Assembly (NCBI GenBank): GCA_025917655.1
Contig: CP084620.1
Location: 2,170,001 to 2,234,000 of the forward strand
Source: Chlorella sorokiniana
Taxonomy: Eukaryota; Chlorophyta; Trebouxiophyceae; Chlorellales; Chlorellaceae
Direction of reading: 5' to 3'
Length of the DNA stretch: 64,000 nucleotides
The position numbers were made by a program, and so were the translations under genes. Below, piece by piece: positions 55,490-64,000 of the stretch (position 1 is its first letter; every line of letters starts with the position of its first letter). The notes under the pieces were generated by a model. That model did not search any database and had not been told where the DNA came from. It saw nothing but the letters and a program-made list of their open reading frames with translations.

Positions 55490-56712
55490 TCACTCAAAGG
55501 ATGTCTCGCCGCTGCGGCTGCCGCAAGCCTCGATCGCCTTGACCACGTTGTAGCCCGAGATAACCTGCCCGAACACAACGTGCTTGCCATCCCTGCAAAC
55601 AGCAAGCAAAGTTGGTGTGGAGAGCCTCGCCAACCACACGAGCTTCAGACATGTGCAGCGAGCAGCGACGGCAGGTGCGGATGGAAAATGGGGGCAGGCG
55701 GGCGCCGTGATCTGCTCACAGCCAAGGAGTCTGGTTCACACAAAGGAAGAACTGTGATCCATTGGTGTTAGGCCCTGCGTTGGCCATGCTGCAAGGGGGA
55801 GCACGAGATGAAGAGGGGGGGGCATCAGTCTTCTCCACATCCACCTTCTCTCCTGCCGGGTGATGGCCACGGTTGTTGCGGCTGGTGTTTCCCCCTCACC
55901 TCAGAATGCCCTCGCCCAGGTGCTTCAGTGTGAAGTTCTCATCTGCCGGGCAGACAGGCAGGGGGCTTGGTCAAGCAGCATACAGGCGCCTCCCAAGCCC
56001 AGCCTGGCACCCTGCAGGCCACGCCCACGTCAGCAGGCCCACGCACCAGGGAACCGGGCGCCATAGATGCTGCGCCCCCCCCGTCCATTATCCATCTCGT
56101 AATCGCCTCCCTGGCGCCACACAAGGTGAGCAAAGCAAGGTTAGGCGGGTCGATGACGATGGCAGACGAGGGATGGGATGGGGAAGCACCCAAAGGTGGG
56201 GTTGGACAAACAGGCTGGTGTGGGTCTGCAGCTGTGTTGTCAACCCCTGTGCCACTGACAGACACTGCCTACTCTGCCCCCAATTGCGCAGAGCACCTGG
56301 CACATGAAGCCGGGGATGATGCGATGGAAGCGGCTGCCCTTGAACCCCTCGCTGGCGGGCTTGAGGGCGAGCTGCTTGAAGTTCTCGGTCGTCTTTGGGC
56401 ACACATCCTCCTTCAGCTCGATCTCAATCCTACCAAGCGGTGCTCCCTCACCATAGCGGCCCAACTTGATGTCAAAGAACACCACAGGATTTTCCTGCCA
56501 AAGCAAAACAGGATGGCAACGGGTGAGGCGGGTGGCAACGGGTGCGGCGACAGGCGTGCCTGAGGCCATTGGCGGGTTCATTGCACCATCGCCATTGCCA
56601 TCGCACCACACAACACACTTACGGGGTTGGGAGGGCCCAGAGGGGGCTTGTAAGCCACGTTTTGGGCGGCCACCGCCTGGATAGCTTCGGGCTTGCTGGC
56701 GCTGGCACCCAT
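55490..56712 (-). CDS. Cyclophilin peptidyl-prolyl isomerase with MGASAS N terminus
   Basis: Cyclophilins catalyse cis-trans isomerisation of proline bonds. ATG 56712 gives a 30-residue extension '[17 protein letters not shown]' ... '[10 protein letters not shown]' before the domain. The first six residues (Met-Gly...Ser6, Lys7) fit the N-myristoylation consensus. The domain is complete: '[16 protein letters not shown]', '[18 protein letters not shown]', the catalytic Arg and Phe in '[14 protein letters not shown]', '[17 protein letters not shown]', '[16 protein letters not shown]', '[17 protein letters not shown]', then the cyclosporin-binding Trp in '[15 protein letters not shown]', and '[17 protein letters not shown]'. 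All exon joins checked were in phase and no frame slip was found. The substrate is unknown. It is divergent from the SKI3-like gene. Confidence 0.94.
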
Positions 56713-56984
56713 GGCACCGTTAATCACAATCAGGGTTTGGAGAACGTGCAGGGTATCCTGATGGTGCCATTGCTTCTTATCGCCCTGCCTCCCTGCTGCG
56801 TGCTGTGTTCATACCCTGTCGGCAACAGTAGGGAGCGGCACCCTTGCTGATATTTAAAGAAGTAAATGCGGCCATCGAGGTCTGCGGTCGGCGCGCGTCG
56901 AACAAAACCTCAAAGTTTGCGCCAGTCTCACAGCAATTGCGCGCGATCAGACACCTGCACGACCGCCTCGGGCATTCTGGCGGC
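56713..56984. promoter_or_regulatory. Divergent promoter, cyclophilin / SKI3
   Basis: This 272-base interval lies between divergent start codons; an in-frame upstream extension exists for SKI3 but begins without a convincing ATG context. No named motif was seen. Confidence 0.45.
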
Positions 56985-59900
56985 ATGGTAGACCTTCAAT
57001 CTAGCCTGCGAGCTGCGGAGGCCTGCTTAGATGCTGGCCAGCCCAAGGAAGCGCTACAGCACTGCAAGGCGGCGCTGAAGGCCGACAAACAGAGCGTGGA
57101 AGCCTTTCTGTGAGCTATGCTGCTTTTGGGGCGTGCGTGGCTCGATGCGCCGAACCTTCCTTGCTGCCGCCCACGCCCTCAAGTGGCAGCTGCAGGTGCT
57201 GGCAGGTATGAAGCCGCCAACTGCCCCCTCTCCCTTCGTCGCTAGGCTGATCGGCCGCGCTGCACATGAGCTGGGCGAGTGGCAGCAGGCTGAGCTGGCG
57301 TTCCGAAAGGCGCTGGAGGTGCAGCCAAACCAGCTGCCGGCCTGGGCGGGCCTGTCGCGCCTGTTTGCCGCCTCGGGCAACGCGGCCAAGGCTGTTGAGG
57401 CCAACGAAAAACTGGTTCGCCCTGCTGGCTTGCTTAGTGCACATCTCCTGCTGCTGTGTGCACTAACACCAGTGGCCTCAATGGCAGCAGAGCTGTCAAC
57501 CTGGGTTTCTGTCTCTCCCGCTGTTTTGCGAAGCCCCTTGTTTGCCCTGTTGTCCCTGTGCAGCTGTCGCTGCTGCCGGAGGAGGACCCCTCCCACATGC
57601 AGTACGAGCTGTGCTTGGCTGATGCATACAACCGGTGTGGGCGGTACCACGAGGCAGCAAGGCAGTACCGCCAGCTGCTTGACCGCTCAGGGGCCGAGGG
57701 GTCTGAGGAGGCCCCGCCTTGCCAGAGACGCGGCTGGAGCTGCTGTGCCGCCTTGCAGACATCCAGGTGCAAGGGGGCAAAGGGGCAGGCGTATGTCACC
57801 TGTGGTGGCGGGAACAGTGTAGTCGCTGCTGGTGTGCCCTTCCCCCAGTCATACCTGGGCTTGCCCCCACCGGGCCCCTTGCTTCGCATCCGCAACCCCC
57901 TGCTGCCGCCTCTGCAGCTCAAGCTGGATGAGGCAGCTGCGGTGGAGGAGGTGGAGGCGCGCATGGCGGAGGCGGCGGTGGGGCCGGGCGTACCACATCC
58001 ACGCTGCAGCTGGAGGTTCGGGCGGCGCAGGCGCTGGAGGACGAGGCGGCGGCGGCTCAGGAGTGCACGGCGGCGACGCTGCTGGAGTTGTGCTCATGTG
58101 GGTGCCAGGGACGTGTGGGGTGCAAGCGTGGCTGAGCACCCAGCGGCAGCGGTCGCTCGTGGTGCCAGCAAGCAAGGCGGCAGGATCTGTGGGCGGTGCC
58201 GTTTGGCAGGTGTGCAGCACCCAGCTGACCCCTCTGCAATGCGCCCCCTGTTTGCCTGCTCGCTGTTTGGCCGCAGTGGCGCCCCCCGCCCAGCGGTACA
58301 TGCGGTACCACGAGGAGTGGCTGAAGCGCTGCCTGCTGCGCATCTTCTCCGCCCGCCCCGCTCCGTGGAGCGCCAGCACTTCCGCCTGGCTGCGCTGCGC
58401 GAGTGCCACGCGTGCATGTGGAGGGCGGGGTGCAGCGCGCTGCCCTACGAGGCCGCCGTGTGGCTGCTGGAGGAGGAGGAGGAGATCAAGGGGGGCACGT
58501 GGCGGTGGGGGGCAGGCAAGTGGCACACACGCCCCAGGCCGGCCGGCCTGCTGCCCTCACGTTTAGGCTGACCAGGTCGTACATGGGCCGCACGGCTGTA
58601 GTGTGGAGCGGCGTGCGCTTGCGCACCACCTGCTGCGTTTGGGTGGCATGCCAGCTGTGGTCCCCGTCGTGACACCTCCAGCCCATCTGCCGCCGCAGGT
58701 GGTGGGCAGCGCGTGTGGCGTGGCCAGCGGCGTGATGGAGGGAGGGGAGAGCCACATTGGCGGCGGGCAGCAGGTGACGGCGCCGCCACCAGGGCATTGG
58801 CGCTCTGCGCCGGCGTTGGGTGGCCTGTGCATGCACGTGTTGGGCTGCTGCCCGGCACACAGCAACTCGCATGGTTGGGCTTTACGGTGTGTCAACCCCC
58901 CCCCCCTCCTCCTCGCTTCCGCAGGCCGTGCTGTACGCGTTTGAGAACTTTGCGCGGCGTATGGTGCACTCCTTCCCCACCAACCCCACCTCTCGGGTCT
59001 GCCTTGGCCTCATGCTGCGCCGCCGCGGCTGCCACGACGGCAGCCGGCCGGTGCCGCAGGCGCTGCGCCGTGCGATCGAGTCGCTGCTGTGCCGCGCCAT
59101 GGAGGATGACGGCGGCAGCGACTGCGGCACCGGCTGGAAGGCGCTGGCTGAGCTGCAGTATGAGAACAGGCACTACCAGGAGGCGTACGACACAGGTGGG
59201 TGGAGGGAGAAGGGCAGGAGGGGGTGGGGAGGGCTTGGATCATCGGATTGCAAAGAATGATCACTGAAAGGGTGTTTATGAGGGTTGGGCAAGGTGTCTT
59301 GGCAGGGTGTCTCTGAGTGAAGTGGCATGGCACCCAGAATCTGCGAGTCTTGGCAATGCTTCTTCCTCAGACTGGCCCCCGCTCACCCTGCCCGCCTTTT
59401 TGTTCTTTCCCGCCTGCAGCTGTGCGCGGCTTGCGCTGGCTGCACAGCCGTCGGGAGCGGGGCCACGAAGCGCTGACGCATGTGAGGGCGCGAGTCTGTG
59501 CAGTGCATACCCTGACCAGCCAGCCTACGGCCTGCCGCGTGCCTGTGCTCGCGTCCGTCCCCCTGCTTGCCGTGAAAGCCCATCTCACCACCTCACACCC
59601 CGACCCCCACCCTTTCCTCAGATTGCGCTGTCGCTGCGCCTGGTTTTGGCCAAGGCTCTGCGGCGCATGAGTCGCCTGGACGAGGCGGAGACGCACTTCA
59701 AGGTGCTGGCGGGCTGGGTGACGGAGGGCGAGGCCGCCTTTGCCGAGATGAGCGGCTCCAGCCCGGTCTCCATCCACCAGCAGGCGCTGCGGGGCATCGC
59801 CCTGGTGGCGCTGGAGCGCGGGGACAAGGCGGCCGCCATGGCGCAGGTGGGCGGCAGGCGGGAGAGGGCGGTTAGCATGCAGAGGAGCAGCGCTCCCCGC

Positions 59901-62900
59901 CGCCGTCCAGCGCGGTTGGCAGTGCCCTGCCATGCGCTTGGGCAGCAAAAAGCGCCCCACCTTCATGCTCCGTGCCGGTCTGTCTGCAATGTCCCCGCTG
60001 CCCTGCCCCGCCGCAGTACGAGCGGATCCTGGGCAAGGCGGCGCTTGGGCGCGGCCCCGCAGAGCACTGGGCCCACTCGGAGTACGGCTGGCTGCTGCAC
60101 CAGGCTGGCGACCTGCAGGGGCGCGCACGCACCTGGAGGACGCGATACGCGTGGCCACCTCCTCGGGCTGCGCCGTCACCGACTCGCAGGTGGGCGGCGG
60201 CGCCTGGCGGGCGGCACGCGCGTGGTTGGGCAGGGTGGAGGAGCGGGCGGGGGCTTGTCATTGCGCCGGTCCATGTTTTCGCGGCAGCGCAGCGCCTGCC
60301 AGCCAGCAACGGACTGGGACGGCAGTGCGGGGACCGCAGTCCACTGCCCCTTGCTCCTGGTTGTGCTGCAGCTGGCCGAGCATCACTACCGGCTGGGGGA
60401 GGTGTACTGGAAGCTGCGGGGGCGGTACCGCACAGAGAAGCAGTTTGCATACGCGCACTTCTTCGACGCCGCTTCGGTGGAGGGCCACGCGCAGGCGCCC
60501 GCCTTGCCGCCCTCGGCAGGTGCGCCACGCCCTGCAGCCATGATTGCACTTGCTGTCGCTCCGCGTCCCCAAAGCCCGCCCCACTGCCTCCAGCACCGCC
60601 TCTGTTCGCCACCACACCTGCTGCTGCCTTCCTTTGACCAGCCAGGAGACTTCCCTGTGCACTGTCCCCAATCTCACGCACCCCTTCCCCTCCTGTTGTT
60701 TTCCTGCACTTCCCAACGCGCAGGTACTTCCATGAGGTGGAGGGCAAGTCTGAGCAGGCGATGCGGTGCTACAAGCGAGCCCTGGCGCTGGACCCGAGCG
60801 TCGCCAGCGCAGGTAGCGAGGGGGCGCCGCCCTCCTGGGTGAACAACGTGCTGGGGCTGGCTGCCGATGAGGCTGGCGGTGCCCCCGCCAAGGCCGCCTC
60901 GGGCCGCCGGCCCAGCGAGGGCGGAGCGTCGGCGGGGCAGGGCACCCCTTGCAGCACGTGGCTGCCTAGGGACTGGGCGGCCCTCCCAGCGCACCAGCCA
61001 GGCCAGCAGACCCGTGCCTGGTCTTATCGTTGCCGCCTAGTAGACAGCGCGACTGCCACGCTTCCCGTGATTGCCGGGGCAGCAGCAACCCAGCTCAGCA
61101 GCCCACGCGCAGACACCGCATTTTCGGTCGCCGCTCCCTTTCATGAACCTGCAAACCAGTCTAGGTATGCATAGAACCAATTTTCTTGCTGTGAACACCA
61201 ATCCTTACCCAATAAGCCCCTCCAGATGATTTGCACGTCTTCCAAGCTTGCTTGCCCAAACCGCGGCTTGTCGTGCAAATACCCCTTCTGCGCTTTTTTC
61301 AAGCTGCCCTCCCTGTTGCCCCCTGTCTCCCCACGGCCCCTACCACCCCTATGTGTATATTTTCCCATGGTTTTGCCTGTACCCTGCCCACTCATTCATC
61401 CCAAGGTCCATGCGTCGGCCTTGGCGCACAGTGTTTCTCTTGATTGCCTTAGTTCTGCCTTTCCTATCCAACCCAGCTGGCCGCTCGATGTAACAGTTTG
61501 CGGCACTCCCTTTCACAGAGAGGCAGCAGCTGTTACATTGCACGGCACAAGCTGCGGGGAGCAAAAGCAGCGGAAGTTGATGCTGCCTCTTTGTCGGCTA
61601 GTTGGGGTGTCCAGCAAGGTGTTTCAGCAGGTGCTGCTCCTTCAGCGTCCTTTGAGCACTCCCCTGCTTCCCGTCTCCCCCCCGCCGCATGCAGGCGACC
61701 ACCTGTGCGCAATGCTGGTGCAGGGCGGCAAGGCTGAGGCGGCACTTACGCTGTGCAAGGAGATTGCCAGCCGAGCCCCGCAGGTGGGGAGCCTCCAGCT
61801 GCCCCCCCCGCCTGACATCGCTGCTTGCACAGGCAAGGGCGGGGCGGAGTCGCTGAGCAGCACCGCTGATTGATCCCCTGCAGGCGCGCTGGGCGCACCG
61901 CCGCGCCGGCTACCTGCTGGCTGCCGCCGAACGGTACGAGGAAGGCGTGCCCGCCTTCCAGGCTGCCCTGAAGACGGACGTGCGGGACGCGGGTGGGGCG
62001 CTGCCGCTGCACTGTGGCATCCGGGCGATAGCCGGCATACCTGCGGAGTGTCTTGGCTGAGGCTGCCTGCTGGGCTGGACTGCCTGACGATCCTCGTATG
62101 CCTGACTGCCCTGCGCCGACGCAGCCGCGTGGGAGGGCCTGGCCTCCTGCTACCAGAGCCTGGGCCGCTTCACCGCCGCCCTCAAGGCGTACGGGCGTGC
62201 TGTGGAGCTGCAGCCGGACCGCGCCTACTCGCGCATACAGGTGCGGCGGGCGGTGGGGTGCCTGTGAAGGGGGGTGGGGAAAGATGAGGGTCGGTGTTGC
62301 AGCTGCAGGGCCTGCCGCACACACCGTCAACCGCGCAGCGCATGATGAGACGCCGCGCATGCTGCCGGCCACTGTCGCAGAGCGGCAACATACATATGGC
62401 GTTGGGCGGCTTCGCTGACGCCACCGCTGCCTTTGAGGCTGCGCTGGAGGTGGCGCCCGACCACCCCGCGGCGCAGCTGGGCGCAGCCGAGGGCCTGTCC
62501 GCCGCGGCGGGCGCACATGCGCGGCAGGGCGCGCTGGGCGCCGCCGCAGACGAGCTGGCGCGGGCGGCGGGCTACGTGTTGCGCTGCGCCGCGCGGCACG
62601 GCACCCTCCAGGCCGGTGCGTGGCCGCTGGGGCTGCACCGCCGCGCCGCTGCCTGATTCGATGCAACTGCACAGCTCCAACTCGCAGGTGCTGGTGCTGG
62701 TGCTGTGTCCCCTGGCCCGGTCCTCCTTTGCATGCACCCAAACGCGTCCTTCCCGACCTCTCTCCTGCAACTCCCCGCCCCTCCCCCCACACACGCCGCA
62801 GCCTGGAAGCTGCTGGGCGATGTGCTGGCTCTGCACCACGCCGTCACACCCGCCCCCACCACCCCTCCCTGCCCCCTCGCCGCCGCCACCGCCGACGACC

Positions 62901-64000
62901 CTGGCGCTGCGCTGGATGGCGAGCTGGAGGGGTGGCGGCGGGCGGGCCGCCGCGCTGCGCCAGGCACGCCGCGCGTACGCCAGGCGCTGCACCTGGGCCC
63001 GGCGGCGGCGGGGGCCTGGCAGGACGCCGCCTTTGCGCTGTACCATGAGGCGCAGGTGTGTGTGTGTGGGGGCGCAGTGCAAGGCTCCTGCACAGGCTGC
63101 ACTCCTTGGGGAGGAAAGGGGGCAGGGTGCTGGGTGTTCTAGTCGGACGGCGCCTCACAGTGGGCAGACGTGCGGCATTGCTCGCAACAGCGTTCCTGAC
63201 GCCAATCCCGCCACCCCCGGCAGCTCTTGCGCGCCCATCCCGCGGTGTCGGGCGCTGCCTGCGCTGGCTCCGCCGCCGAGCCGCTGCTGGCGGGTGCGGA
63301 GCGTGCGGCGCGTGCAGGCATCCGCCTCGACCCCGCCGCGCCGCTGCTGTGGGCGGCGCTGGGCACGGTGGCGCGGCAGGTGGGCCCCGCGCTGCCCAGC
63401 CTTGGTGCTGGCTGCCACCCCTCCTGCCTGCACACGCCTGCGCTGCATGCACCCAGGCCAGCGGACAGCCCGTGCCTGCCTGCCTCGCCTGCCCCCTCAT
63501 CATGCATGCACACTCACCGACGCTTGCTCTGAAACCCTGTGCACCGCCCCCTGTGTGCTCCCGCCAGGATGCGGTACGCGAGTACGCGCTGTGCCGCGCC
63601 CTGCAGCTGGATCCCAAGTGCGTGCCCGCCTGGGTGGCGCTGGCACGCCTGTACGCGGGTACGACCCACGCGCGTGGTGCTGCCGCCCTTCCTGCAGCCC
63701 TTGTCGCCTCGCCGCCGCCCCCATTCCACCCAGGATTGCGCGTGCGCCGATGCCTTGCCGCGCCTGACACTCTGCCCGCTGGGCTGCGCGCAGAGCACGG
63801 CGAGGGCGGGCCGGCGGCGTCGGGCGCTGCAGTACGCGCGGGGCCACGAGCCGGCGGCCCCCGCCATCTGGGAGGCGATGGCGGACGTGGCTGCCCTCAG
63901 CCCCAGCGGTGCGTGCGGGCGCCAGCAGGCTGGGGCCTGTTGCTGGCTGCTTGGCTGCAAGAGGGTTGTGGTGTGCGGCCTGCAGAGTGCTTCACATGCT
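56985..64000 (+). CDS. SKI3: SKI3/TTC37 TPR protein, 3' end beyond the window
   Basis: SKI3 (TTC37) is the TPR scaffold of the Ski complex, which feeds mRNA to the cytoplasmic exosome for 3'-5' decay. ATG 56985 opens 'MVDLQSSLRAAEACLDAGQ' and the first TPR 'PKEALQHCKAALKADKQS'. TPR helices then recur through more than 15 exons: 'GEWQQAELAFRKALEVQPN', 'YELCLADAYNRCGRYHEAA', 'SLRLVLAKALRRMSRLDEAE', 'HYRLGEVYWKLRGRYRTEK' (a conserved SKI3 block), 'EGKSEQAMRCYKRALALDPS', 'GLASCYQSLGRFTAALKAY' and 'GGFADATAAFEAALEVAPD'. The plant/animal SKI3 block YRTEKQ followed by 'FFDAASVEGHAQAPA' supports the assignment over a generic TPR protein. Frame slips occur at 60504-60505 and near 60120, among others. 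The last exons seen ('ALCRALQLDPKCVPAWVAL') run to the right edge, so the C terminus is missing. Confidence 0.87.

Noticed and set aside
55048-55542. Open frames on both strands between HVA22 and the cyclophilin
   Set aside because: They overlap one another and the cyclophilin 3' end, have Ala/Gln/Arg composition typical of GC-rich noncoding DNA, and no motif.

Overview
The window is nuclear DNA from a compact, GC-rich eukaryotic genome, most likely a trebouxiophyte green alga of the Chlorella/Micractinium type. The evidence is plant-type, plastid-associated and algal genes: a RbcX Rubisco chaperone, a bifunctional plant-type HisHF, a HUP/STP-like hexose transporter, a FRA3-like inositol 5-phosphatase and HVA22. 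Genes carry many short GT-AG introns, there are TGTAA poly(A) signals, and G/C homopolymers and (GT)n/(AC)n tracts are common. No mobile element, tRNA, rRNA, CRISPR array or prokaryotic operon was seen.

Layout, left to right: an unrecognised gene cut by the left edge (-); a glutathione S-transferase (-); a P-loop kinase-like NTPase (+); a TPR-WD40 protein (-); a Ser/Arg-rich unknown (+); a sugar transporter (-); a membrane TKL-type protein kinase (+); translation release factor eRF3 (-); a PPM1/LCMT-family methyltransferase (+); GPI-anchor inositol acyltransferase PIG-W/GWT1 (-); GPN3 GTPase (-); histidine-biosynthesis HisHF (+); a CMP-sialic-acid-type nucleotide-sugar transporter (-); RNA polymerase subunit RPB12 (+); a nucleoredoxin-like protein with a C-terminal membrane anchor (-); an EH/beta-propeller/inositol 5-phosphatase (+); AP-1 gamma-adaptin (-); organellar tryptophanyl-tRNA synthetase (-); a small single-span membrane protein (+); an HMG-box/histone-fold fusion (-); RbcX (-); HVA22 (+); a cyclophilin (-); and a SKI3/TTC37 TPR protein (+) running off the right edge.

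These are mostly unrelated housekeeping genes, not a pathway cluster. Their arrangement is notable: every plus-strand gene lies between minus-strand genes, so the region is built almost entirely from head-to-head promoters and tail-to-tail 3' ends. Functional themes that recur are plastid biology (RbcX, HisHF, organellar TrpRS), membrane traffic (AP-1 gamma, 5-phosphatase, HVA22), RNA polymerase II (RPB12, GPN3) and mRNA decay or termination (eRF3, SKI3).

Many conserved domains change frame at a short G/C run and resume in the frame that one added base would give. At least twelve such places occur in ten genes. I read them as base undercalls in the assembly, not as pseudogenes, and gene spans are given on that basis. 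Exon junctions were worked out by eye from splice consensus, phase and family similarity.
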